Positions 8,410 to 14,734 of a stretch of 31,788 bases of DNA are shown in pieces (the first letter of the stretch is position 1; every line of letters starts with the position of its first letter). Below the pieces are notes generated by a model. That model made no database searches, was not told where the DNA came from, and saw only the letters and a list, made by a program, of their open reading frames with translations. A program made the translations under genes and the position numbers. The DNA comes from a virus: positions 1 to 31,788 of the IMG/VR virus record IMGVR_UViG_3300042465_004729; one strand, given 5' to 3'.

Positions 8410-8765
8410 GCTAGAAATTTCAGCTTGTAGATGGTGCTGTCGATTAGTTGCGCTATCTCATCTATTATATTCTGTAGCTCTGAGTCTTGCGGTAGCTTCT
8501 TTCTTTCATATTCAACATACTTACTTAGACTTGTCAGATACTTTAGTGGCGGTGTAGGTAGTAAGTAATACTTCTCATAATCGCTAATGATCCCGTAGCA
8601 ACCTTGATACGCCTCTACGAATGAATCTACTAGATCTTCTACTTCCTCATAGTACATACCTAGCGCAACGTGTTCGCTATAGCTTTTGGTCTGGAAGTGC
8701 AGTATGTGAGCGTTAGTAATGCTGTGCAGTAGTGTTAGTACGAATTGTTGTGGTGAATGACTCAT
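8406..8765 (-). CDS. Small helical protein, DUF5856-like
   Basis: This is a 119-aa helical protein with the pattern LLHSITNAHILHFQTKSYSE, then LGMYYEEVEDLVDSFVEAYQG. It resembles a phage family, which I believe is DUF5856, that looks like a minimal ferritin/Dps-type four-helix protein: the spaced His, Glu, Asp and Gln residues could be ligand positions. The biological function is not known to me. A clear ribosome site, TAGGAGAG, lies just before the start and overlaps the stop codon of the 22-codon frame upstream. Its end overlaps the next gene as ATGA. The family name is from memory and moderately sure. Confidence 0.6.
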   Translation of the reverse strand: MSHSPQQFVLTLLHSITNAHILHFQTKSYSEHVALGMYYEEVEDLVDSFVEAYQGCYGIISDYEKYYLLPTPPLKYLTSLSKYVEYERKKLPQDSELQNIIDEIAQLIDSTIYKLKFLA

Positions 8766-8774
8766 TTATCTCTC

Positions 8775-8843
8775 CTAGTTATTTGATTTTGTAACGATCT
8801 CGTGCATTGCGTAGCCGCTATGTGTCTTGACCATTCTAATCAT
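8775..8843 (-). CDS. 22-codon truncated paralogue of the 8212-8409 gene
   Basis: A short frame encodes MIRMVKTHSGYAMHEIVTKSNN and then TAG. It matches the N-terminus of the 65-aa protein (MIRMVRTHAGYAMHEIVCDS) at about 17 of 22 positions. The DNA shares the 17-mer TACGCAATGCACGAGAT while other codons differ. Its ATG overlaps the stop of the winged-helix-like gene as ATGA, exactly as the full-length copy overlaps the 119-aa gene. Its stop lies within the ribosome site of the next gene. It is either a decayed duplicate, a leader peptide for coupling, or a functional micropeptide. Sequence drift with retained frame argues that the peptide has been kept. Confidence 0.5.
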   Translation of the reverse strand: MIRMVKTHSGYAMHEIVTKSNN

Positions 8844-9058
8844 GATCTGCTCTTGTGCTGATAGGCCCAGACTTGTCTAGGCCCAGCACCCTCATTGTCT
8901 ATCTTGATTCGATCTACCGAACCCTGCCGGTAGAGGTAGGCAACTGCCATGCTAATCTCCGCAGAGGTTAAGTCAAGTATTTTTTTGATTTGCGACAGGG
9001 TGATAAGCCCTTGAGTGTTTGAGATTAGTAGTCGAATACTCGAGACCGCCCTAGCCAT
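8840..9058 (-). CDS. Small winged-helix-like DNA-binding protein
   Basis: This is a 72-aa protein with the arrangement SSIRLLISNTQGLITLSQIKK, ILDLTSAEISMAVAYLYRQG and SVDRIKIDN...RQVWAY. It reads as a helix, a turn, a recognition helix and a beta-hairpin wing, like small phage and archaeal winged-helix regulators. It may control the late leftward genes or host genes; the target is unknown. It overlaps the upstream gene by eight bases, and its stop overlaps the 22-codon frame. The fold assignment is by eye. Confidence 0.55.
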   Translation of the reverse strand: MARAVSSIRLLISNTQGLITLSQIKKILDLTSAEISMAVAYLYRQGSVDRIKIDNEGAGPRQVWAYQHKSRS

Positions 9059-9281
9059 GTATCACCACCGCAATCAGAGTAACCAACCCACCAACGGTAG
9101 CAACTACCACAACCTTTACCCACAAAAGGAAAGCCCTATCGTCATCTTGCCATGTAGACGACCTGTAGCCTCCTACAAGCCCTCGGGGAGCATTTAGGTA
9201 GGGTAGGTATCCATCGTGAGACTTATTGCGTTCTACGCCCTCTCTGAGCGTTCTAGGGCTAGTATCGTAGTTAGAGTTCAT
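9051..9281 (-). CDS. Small single-pass membrane protein
   Basis: This is a 76-aa protein. The first 50 residues are polar (SPRTLREGVERNKSHDGYLP, then a Gly/Ser/Trp-containing linker with WQDDD). The C-terminus is one hydrophobic span, LLWVKVVVVATVGGLVTLIA, ending VVIHG. The topology is probably a cytoplasmic N-terminus with a tail anchor. The function is unknown. The start is a TAATG overlap with the preceding gene. Confidence 0.5.
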   Translation of the reverse strand: MNSNYDTSPRTLREGVERNKSHDGYLPYLNAPRGLVGGYRSSTWQDDDRAFLLWVKVVVVATVGGLVTLIAVVIHG

Positions 9282-9517
9282 TAGAAGTCACCTCTGTTTA
9301 GCGGTTCAGCCTGTCCGTGACGCGGATCGTCTAACACCTCGTCCAAGCCTTGATTCTGTTCTTGCTCTCGGTTGTGGTACAAGGCTTCCTCATATTCCCT
9401 AACGATTGCCGTGTAGGAGTCCAGCAGGTTCCTTTTGGTTTCATTGTCTGCTCGGGAAAAGCTAATGACCAACCTAGCTGCTCCGACTTGAAACGCTGTA
9501 ATTTCGATAATATCCAT
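9281..9517 (-). CDS. Small hypothetical helical protein
   Basis: This is a 78-aa protein. A first half that looks structured (MDIIEITAFQVGAARLVISF) is followed by a charged helix, TKRNLLDSYTAIVREYEEAL, and an acidic, disordered-looking tail. The start has a good GGAGC ribosome site that overlaps the stop of the 41-aa membrane protein upstream. An alternative frame (9331-9561) is open, but it lacks the ribosome site and has a composition unlike the neighbours. No function can be assigned. Confidence 0.55.
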   Translation of the reverse strand: MDIIEITAFQVGAARLVISFSRADNETKRNLLDSYTAIVREYEEALYHNREQEQNQGLDEVLDDPRHGQAEPLNRGDF

Positions 9518-9526
9518 TTTATGCTC

Positions 9527-9652
9527 CTAGCAAGATTGTGAGAGGTAGGAAGTGAAGGCAATCGCCATCACCACGATAATAATTACGAGCCAAGGTGTCG
9601 GCTCGAAAGGTGGTCTTGCCCGCCTCGGGAAGAACTCGTCATATTTACTCAT
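9527..9652 (-). CDS. 41-aa membrane protein, first gene of the leftward unit
   Basis: A short frame encodes MSKYDEFFPRRARPPFEPTP followed by the hydrophobic segment WLVIIIVVMAIAFTSYL and SQSC. A GGAG ribosome site stands seven bases before the ATG, and the gene begins about 45 bases after the likely start of the promoter at 9705-9732. A positively charged, proline-rich N-terminus and one membrane span suggest an N-in small membrane protein. The function is unknown. It could be an early membrane-acting phage peptide or a pinholin-like protein. Confidence 0.55.
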   Translation of the reverse strand: MSKYDEFFPRRARPPFEPTPWLVIIIVVMAIAFTSYLSQSC

Positions 9653-9704
9653 TTTGCATCTCCAGATTTGTGATCTCTCAGTCCCAGTGACCTCGATAGA
9701 TAAG

Positions 9705-9732
9705 ATATTAAACCATTCCTAATATATGTCAA
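9705..9732 (-). promoter_or_regulatory. Sigma70-type promoter for the leftward small-gene/terminase unit
   Basis: On the minus strand a perfect TTGACA (9727-9732) is followed after 16 bases by TAATAT (9705-9710). Transcription would start near 9698 and run leftward into the 41-aa gene. No phage RNA polymerase gene is seen, so the host polymerase probably reads it. Confidence 0.6.
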
Positions 9733-9796
9733 GTTTTTATTGCAGGGTCGCAAGGGTGCAATCGGTCGCGATTTTCCTTATACCGCTATTACACGT

Positions 9797-9844
9797 AATT
9801 TCTCTCTGTTATACCAAAGCTATAGTTCTAACAGAGAGAGAATT
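9797..9844. repeat. Inverted repeat in the 9653-9983 non-coding region
   Basis: The arms AATTTCTCTCTGTTA (9797-9811) and TAACAGAGAGAGAATT (9829-9844) pair over 15 bases with one extra G, around a 17-base centre. The centre and right edge contain GCTATAGTTCTA (9819-9830), which also occurs on the opposite strand at 12611-12622 in the repressor control region. The rest of 9653-9983 is AT-rich, especially 9885-9935, and holds the leftward promoter and the primase terminator. It is a candidate operator or origin region. Confidence 0.5.
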
Positions 9845-9948
9845 TACTCTATGGGACAGTTTTTACTATTTATTGCAACCTTTGAGACCTTTTATATAAA
9901 AAGATAATAAAAATAAAGAGTTAAATAGGGTATCAATGTTGGGGCGCA

Positions 9949-9978
9949 ATAAAAAAAAGTCGCAATCATTGCGACTTT
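9949..9978 (-). terminator. Rho-independent terminator after the primase-helicase gene
   Basis: A 10-bp perfect stem (9956-9965 with 9969-9978; arms AAAGTCGCAA and TTGCGACTTT) has a three-base loop. Read on the minus strand it runs into a stretch of eight T. It starts six bases after the primase stop codon and separates this unit from the late leftward genes. Confidence 0.85.
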
Positions 9979-9983
9979 CCCCA

Positions 9984-12374
9984 TCAAAAAGGGATATTTT
10001 CATAATCCGCGTCATTTTTTGCAGAATGATATTCCCTCACAATTTTTTTAATTTCCGGCAGGGGCGCGATATGTTTCACCCAAACGTAGTGATTACGCCC
10101 CGAAACTTTTACAACTCTACCCCCAATCGGTGAATATCCTTTCTCCGACAATATGCTACTAAGTGTCCTAGTTTTGGGTAATTCGCCGCCCATCCCTCTC
10201 ACAAGATTGTTCAACCATGTTACATCTACAATGTCATCATTAATGACTGAACAGGTATTTTCGGCAATAGCATCATCAACCATATCCCGTTCAGGAGATA
10301 CGCTAAGTGCCTTCATCTCCAACCTTGCAGCAGTCTCCGGCGCTCGCCCTTGCGGATCGAAAGAACTAGGTATTTTCCAATCCAGCAAGAACCTAGCGAT
10401 TGAGCCAGCGTTAGCCCTTGCCGAATCGAACAGAGTATCGAAGTACACCCTAGCAGCGTTCTGACCCCCTAGCTCACTAAACAACTGCTCCTCACTCTGC
10501 ACCCTGCTAAACAGCGCACAGTAACGGCGATCACCGTCCTGCAATGGCACAGCGTCCTTGTGATTAGTCAGCAGGAAGTAAGAGGTGAAGTTTGGCACTG
10601 TACGATGATCGCGGCCCTTCTCCTCGATCTGGATCGTAGCGTTAGAGATAATAGGCTTGAGCTTATCCAGAATTTCATACTTATTAGTGCCTGCAATGCG
10701 TATCTCCTCGACCACTGTGACCAGTGATCCCGTAGCCCAGCCAGTAAAGCGACCAGAGATAGCCTGAGTATCTAGCGACTTGACGTTAGTACCCATGAGC
10801 ATTTCAAAGACGTTCCCAAAGTACGACTTGCCTGACCCTTGAGCGCCTTGGAGCAGCATGGCCCAGCCGACACGCTTGCCTTGGTGCTGGTAGATGTATG
10901 CCATCCAGTTGATGAGTAACTCCCGTTCGACCTCGGACTCAAGGGTAAAGCGAACGTGAGCCATGAACAGATCAACGCCAGCCTGACCTACACTATCAAT
11001 CACATCCACGGGTCGCACACCCTTGGCACTAAAGCTGTTCATCATGCGCTTGCCCTCGTACTCAAAGAACTTAGACGCTCGGGGAAAGAACATGGTGTCT
11101 ACAACGGTCGGCAACCTATACTCGACTAGCGCAAGCTGGGAGGCTGCCTTCTCAGCGATAATGCACTCGACCTCACGGTCGAACTTGGCATTGAAAGCCT
11201 CGCGCCGGATGTCGTAGTCACTGACCTCGAAGTTAGCGAAGGAGCAGGTGTTCTCAACGTACACCCAGTCCTTTAGCCATGCTGGAGGACTGCCGCCATC
11301 AGCGGCCTGAGCTTTTTTTGATGGCTGCACCTCCTTACTAATGGCGGTCTTTGTAACCTTGTTGAGTTTACCGAAGCCATCAGCTAGTTCAGAGATAACC
11401 CCAGAGCGTTGCGCTGGGGGGAGGATGTGACCGGGCATTGATATAATGCGCTTCTTAAAATCATTGAATTGCTCGAAAGTCTCAACATTACTGGCATCAT
11501 CGAGGAGCTTCTCAAAGGCGTTGGGGATTGCGGTAATACCCCCTGCCTGCTTGACGTGGTAGATGATGCTTGCCATCGTGACTGGCTTATCACTACCGCC
11601 AAAAGACTTCCACTTAGCCTTCATCTCGCCATCATCAAAGCGTTCAGCATCGAGCTTAGACCACGCCACCCACCGAGCAAATCCCACCTTAGAGCCTAAG
11701 AACTGATGGTAGAGCGCCATGCCACACTTGAGCCATGCGTCATAGTCCAGCCCGGTAGCGGGGTAGGCTGACAGCGTTGCGTCTACCTCTACGTCCGTTA
11801 TGTCTAGGGGTAACGCTGCAACCATCGCGGAGAGGTCATCCAGCTCCTCAACTTTTGGTGTAGCTATAAAGTCAGGGACGGGATAGAACTCGCCATCACC
11901 CACCATTGACCATACGTCAGCACCAGCAACCATCGATGGAGTGTACATAAGCTGATTAGGCTTGAAGCTGCACTCGTCCAGAGGTATGCCTAAACTAGCA
12001 CCCACAGAGCGAGAAAGTACGCGGTACTCATCACCTGTGATCTCACGGGATAACGGTATAACTATCCGCAGTCGAGGGGAGGCCACAGTGTGGCTATGCG
12101 TGGAGTAAGCAGCGAAAGCGCAGTCGAGGTTCATCGTCAAAAGATACTCGATGCTATCCAGCGTCATACCCGCGTTATCGACATCGAACGTCAAGAGCGT
12201 TCGAGCTATTAACTCAGAATCCTCTCTAACATCACGCTGGAAGTGACCGCCTACAAAGAACTTCTTACCCTTGTCACCCACTGCGTGGGTAGTTAACTTT
12301 GCAGATAGGTCAGACCACGCGATCTCTACATTTTTAACTTTTCCCTTGTTTTCACCGCCAGTGGCGATCTTCAT
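9984..12374 (-). CDS. Primase-helicase (PrimPol / PriCT-2 / DUF5906-type)
   Basis: This is a replication protein of about 796 aa. The N-terminus resembles an archaeo-eukaryotic-type primase: LLTFDVDNAG (Asp near 65 and 67) and STHSHTVASPRLRIVIPL (near 92-109). A PriCT-2-like domain follows (about 200-280, with DYDAWLKCGMALYH and KWKSFGGSDKPVTMASI). The C-terminus is an SF3/DUF5906-like ATPase: Walker A GAQGSGKS (near 511-518), acidic TVVEEIR (near 554-560), FLLTNHKDAVPL and DGDRRY with the likely arginine finger. It should both prime and unwind phage DNA. I chose ATG 12374, which overlaps the repressor stop (TGATG) and has GAAGG six bases upstream. A GTG at 12377 is an alternative. A strong terminator follows. 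Confidence 0.88.
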   Translation of the reverse strand: MKIATGGENKGKVKNVEIAWSDLSAKLTTHAVGDKGKKFFVGGHFQRDVREDSELIARTLLTFDVDNAGMTLDSIEYLLTMNLDCAFAAYSTHSHTVASPRLRIVIPLSREITGDEYRVLSRSVGASLGIPLDECSFKPNQLMYTPSMVAGADVWSMVGDGEFYPVPDFIATPKVEELDDLSAMVAALPLDITDVEVDATLSAYPATGLDYDAWLKCGMALYHQFLGSKVGFARWVAWSKLDAERFDDGEMKAKWKSFGGSDKPVTMASIIYHVKQAGGITAIPNAFEKLLDDASNVETFEQFNDFKKRIISMPGHILPPAQRSGVISELADGFGKLNKVTKTAISKEVQPSKKAQAADGGSPPAWLKDWVYVENTCSFANFEVSDYDIRREAFNAKFDREVECIIAEKAASQLALVEYRLPTVVDTMFFPRASKFFEYEGKRMMNSFSAKGVRPVDVIDSVGQAGVDLFMAHVRFTLESEVERELLINWMAYIYQHQGKRVGWAMLLQGAQGSGKSYFGNVFEMLMGTNVKSLDTQAISGRFTGWATGSLVTVVEEIRIAGTNKYEILDKLKPIISNATIQIEEKGRDHRTVPNFTSYFLLTNHKDAVPLQDGDRRYCALFSRVQSEEQLFSELGGQNAARVYFDTLFDSARANAGSIARFLLDWKIPSSFDPQGRAPETAARLEMKALSVSPERDMVDDAIAENTCSVINDDIVDVTWLNNLVRGMGGELPKTRTLSSILSEKGYSPIGGRVVKVSGRNHYVWVKHIAPLPEIKKIVREYHSAKNDADYENIPF

Positions 12375-12583
12375 CACGCGCCTTCTTTATCAGGAGCAAC
12401 CAGATATACTGCACGAAAAGCACTATTACCCATCGACCGTTCAATGCGTATAGCCTGAGCTGGTGGGAAATACCCCGCCTTTACCCAGTGCGAAACGGAA
12501 CCCTCTGTAACACCCAAAGCCTTTGCGAGTTTCCGCTGTGAGCCGTAATGTTTAATGATCTTCATCATTAGTATGTTTTGCAT
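12374..12583 (-). CDS. Cro/YdaS-like repressor
   Basis: This is a 69-aa helix-turn-helix protein. MKIIKHYGSQRKLAKALGVT followed by EGSVSHWVKAGYFPPAQAIR is the classic Cro/YdaS-type arrangement, with ERSMGNSAFRAVYLVAPD after it. The frame is open further upstream (to 12640), but those codons lie inside the operator palindrome. ATG 12583 has GGAG six bases before it, so it is preferred. It most likely binds the palindrome at 12614-12667, repressing its own promoter and/or the rightward replication operon. It is translated just before the primase gene, whose start overlaps its stop. Confidence 0.8.
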   Translation of the reverse strand: MQNILMMKIIKHYGSQRKLAKALGVTEGSVSHWVKAGYFPPAQAIRIERSMGNSAFRAVYLVAPDKEGA

Positions 12584-12613
12584 CTTGTTCTCCATAAGTT
12601 GTTTTGGAAGTAG

Positions 12614-12667
12614 AACTATAGCATAAGACAAATAAAACACATAAATTATTTGTCTTATGCTATAGTT
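12614..12667. promoter_or_regulatory. 22-bp perfect palindrome with two divergent extended -10 promoters (operator)
   Basis: The arm at 12614-12635 is exactly repeated in inverse at 12646-12667 around a 10-base centre. Each arm read outward contains TTTGTCTTATGCTATAGTT, with an extended -10 (TG-C-TATAGT; rightward 12658-12666, leftward mirrored). One arm faces the repressor-primase genes and the other faces the replication operon. No good -35 is seen at the usual distance. Symmetry suggests that one repressor controls both directions. Confidence 0.7.
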
Positions 12668-12699
12668 TAATCTCCAACCACAAATAAAAGGAAACTAAA

Positions 12700-12993
12700 A
12701 TGACAATCGAACAACTACTCACCGCGCTAATCGCGTCCGTTGATGCCAATACAGCAGCAATACTCGCCCAAAAATTACCGCCTTTGCCTGCTTCTATTCC
12801 GGCACTTGATAAAACTGTCACCGCCGAGGACTTGCAATCTCTGTGTACTACCATCGTGCGGAATGACCGCACTAAAAAGCAACAGATCGTAGCGGCACTG
12901 GCGGCATATGACAACGCCAAGCTAATTTCGGACATCCCTGCCATACATTACGGAGCGATCAAAGCAAAGCTGGAGGCGATCAGTGAACACTAA
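12700..12993 (+). CDS. Hypothetical protein, first gene of the rightward replication operon
   Basis: This is a 97-aa Ala/Leu/Ile-rich helical protein without cysteine pairs. It includes IEQLLTALIASVDANTAAIL, a proline-rich link (LPPLPASIPALD) and LQSLCTTIVRNDRTKKQQIV. No family is recognised. It is the first product made from the switch promoter, with ribosome site AAAGGAAA before the ATG, and it overlaps the DUF2800 nuclease gene by 11 bases. It could be an early regulator or a partner of the recombination proteins, but nothing in the sequence decides this. Confidence 0.6.
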   Translation: MTIEQLLTALIASVDANTAAILAQKLPPLPASIPALDKTVTAEDLQSLCTTIVRNDRTKKQQIVAALAAYDNAKLISDIPAIHYGAIKAKLEAISEH

Positions 12994-14110
12994 GGCACAC
13001 GCTAGGTTCTCAGCATCAGGAAGCGCCAAGTGGTTTCTGTGCGCTGGATCAATCGAAGCAGAAAGCGGCTTACCAAACAAGAGCAGCATCTACGCCGATG
13101 AGGGTACAGCCGCCCATGAACTAGCGGAGATATGCTTAACAATGGGCGAGCGAGCGTCTGAGTGGGTGGATAAACAACTCATTGACAATAATGCGGTTAC
13201 TGTCACTCAGGAGATGGCCGACTATGTGCAGGTCTATGTTGACTACGTTAAATCAAAAAAAGGAACGGTGCTAGTTGAGCAGTACGTTGACTTCAGCCAT
13301 GTCGCGCCGGATGGTTTTGGGACGTGCGATGCCCTCGTGATGGATAACGATACGCTGCACGTTATTGATCTGAAATATGGCAAAGGTGTCCGCGTTGAAG
13401 CAGAACATAACACACAAGCACTGCTATACGCGATAGGTGCAATTGATAGCCATAGCTGGGTGGCATTCAAAACCATTGTAATTACCATCGTGCAGCCACG
13501 CCTAGACCATATAAGTGAGTGGGAGTTAACCATTGATGAGGTTAACGCTTGGGCAGAGAGGCTTACGCAAGCGGCTGAACGGGCAGCGCAACCTAACGCA
13601 CCGCGTACCCCGGGCGAGAAGCAGTGCCAGTGGTGCAAGGCCAAGCCGACCTGTCCTGCGCTGAAGGGGTTTACTGAGCAGGCGATGATGAGTCAGTTTG
13701 ATGATCTATCACCAGCCAACCCTGACACCTTGACCGACCAGCAACTACGGAAAGCCCTTGAGAGCAAGAAGTTGATCGTGAGCTGGCTGGACGCAGTAGA
13801 GAGCCTAGTCTCCGAGCGGCTAGAGTCAGGCAAATCCTTCGAGGGCTTCAAGATGGTCGAGGGTAGGTCGAACAGGGCATGGATAGATGATGATCGTGCA
13901 GCATCAGCCCTGAGTGATCTGCTGGGGTCGGATGCCTTCGAACACAAGCTACTCAGCGTTGCCAAAGCGGAAAAGGCGGTTGGTAAGGGTAACAAGGAGA
14001 TAATCGACAGCCTCTCGACCAAGCCGCAGGGTACGCCAACGCTCGTGCCGGAGAGCGATAAACGACCAAGCTGTATCGTTTCCGCAAAAGACTTTGAAAT
14101 AATAATTTAG
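12983..14110 (+). CDS. DUF2800 PD-(D/E)XK nuclease with probable Fe-S cluster
   Basis: This 375-aa protein starts with GTG (GGAGG six bases upstream, inside the previous gene). MNTKAHARFSASGSAKWFLC with GTAAHELAE is the DUF2800 opening and resembles Cas4/AddB/RecB-family nucleases. The nuclease core is GFGTCDALV (Asp116), VIDLKYGKG (Asp129, Lys131) and NTQALLYA (Gln145). Four cysteines are arranged as in Fe-S nucleases of the Cas4/AddB group: Cys20, then Cys215, Cys218 and Cys224 in CQWCKAKPTC. It probably processes DNA ends during phage recombination or replication, with the following single-strand-binding protein. The Fe-S cluster is inferred from the cysteine spacing. Confidence 0.85.
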   Translation: MNTKAHARFSASGSAKWFLCAGSIEAESGLPNKSSIYADEGTAAHELAEICLTMGERASEWVDKQLIDNNAVTVTQEMADYVQVYVDYVKSKKGTVLVEQYVDFSHVAPDGFGTCDALVMDNDTLHVIDLKYGKGVRVEAEHNTQALLYAIGAIDSHSWVAFKTIVITIVQPRLDHISEWELTIDEVNAWAERLTQAAERAAQPNAPRTPGEKQCQWCKAKPTCPALKGFTEQAMMSQFDDLSPANPDTLTDQQLRKALESKKLIVSWLDAVESLVSERLESGKSFEGFKMVEGRSNRAWIDDDRAASALSDLLGSDAFEHKLLSVAKAEKAVGKGNKEIIDSLSTKPQGTPTLVPESDKRPSCIVSAKDFEIII

Positions 14111-14122
14111 TTCTGCTATACT
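14094..14122 (+). promoter_or_regulatory. Sigma70 promoter for the single-strand-binding protein gene
   Basis: TTGAAA (14094-14099), a 17-base spacer and TATACT (14117-14122), preceded by TG (extended -10), overlap the end of the nuclease gene. The start would be near 14129, giving a leader of about 42 bases before ATG 14171. This allows extra production of the binding protein, which has its own terminator. Confidence 0.65.
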
Positions 14123-14170
14123 TCTCTTGTCGGTTTCACAACGACATAAAAACCAAAATAAGGAAATAAA

Positions 14171-14683
14171 ATGACAACTAAAATTAAAAATGTACGTCTC
14201 TCCTTCCCATCGTTATTCCGCAAGGCTTCGTTTCAAGGTGTTGAGACTAAGTATGAAGGCACTTTCTTGCTGGATAAGACCGAGCATCGTGCAGCGATTG
14301 ATGAGATAAGCAAGGCAATTGCTGAGATGCTTAAAGAGCATAAGACCAAGCTCTCCCCCGACAAGATTTGCCTGAAGGACGGTGATGATGTTGAGTACGA
14401 GGGTTATGCTGGCACGATGACTCTGAAGGCAAGCAACAAGAATCGCCCCCTCGTTATCGGCAAAGACAAGTCACCACTGGCTGAAGATGACAATGTTATC
14501 TACAGTGGTTGCTACGTTGATGCGATAATTACTCTCTGGTTTCAGGACAACGGCTTTGGCAAGCGCATTAATGCCAGTCTTGAGGGCGTTCAGTTTAGGG
14601 GTGATGGTCAACCGTTCGGTGACGGTGGCGCTAAAGTAAGTGTAAGTGATTTTGACGTTATTGATGAGAATGACGAGTTTTAA
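14171..14683 (+). CDS. Single-stranded DNA-binding protein, DUF2815-type
   Basis: This 170-aa protein contains KIKNVRLSFPSLFRKASF, YEGTFLLDKTEH, NRPLVIGKDKSPL and GCYVDAIITLWFQDN. It ends with an acidic tail (DFDVIDENDEF). This is the DUF2815 pattern, which has an OB-fold like T7 gp2.5. The acidic tail is typical of single-strand-binding proteins that recruit partners. It would coat displaced strands for the phage polymerase, helicase and nucleases encoded on either side. It has its own promoter, an AGGAAA ribosome site and a strong terminator, fitting a protein needed in large amounts. Confidence 0.88.
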   Translation: MTTKIKNVRLSFPSLFRKASFQGVETKYEGTFLLDKTEHRAAIDEISKAIAEMLKEHKTKLSPDKICLKDGDDVEYEGYAGTMTLKASNKNRPLVIGKDKSPLAEDDNVIYSGCYVDAIITLWFQDNGFGKRINASLEGVQFRGDGQPFGDGGAKVSVSDFDVIDENDEF

Positions 14684-14690
14684 TTAATAC

Positions 14691-14716
14691 CTCCCACCCT
14701 TCGGGGTGGGGTTTTT
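14691..14716 (+). terminator. Rho-independent terminator with UUCG-type loop
   Basis: The stem CCCACCC (14693-14699) and GGGTGGG (14704-14710) encloses a TTCG loop and is followed by GTTTTT. It lies eight bases after the binding-protein stop and 19 bases before the polymerase ATG. It probably attenuates rather than fully blocks transcription into the polymerase unit, because no new promoter is evident before 14735. Confidence 0.85.
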
Positions 14717-14734
14717 AACTTATAGGACACCCCT

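Noticed and set aside
9331-9561. 76-codon leftward frame overlapping the 78-aa gene
   Set aside because: No ribosome site, and composition unlike neighbours. The 9281-9517 frame has a clear GGAGC site and coupled ends.
12584-12640. Longer repressor start at 12640
   Set aside because: The extra 19 codons lie partly inside the 22-bp palindrome and lack a ribosome site. ATG 12583 has GGAG at good distance.
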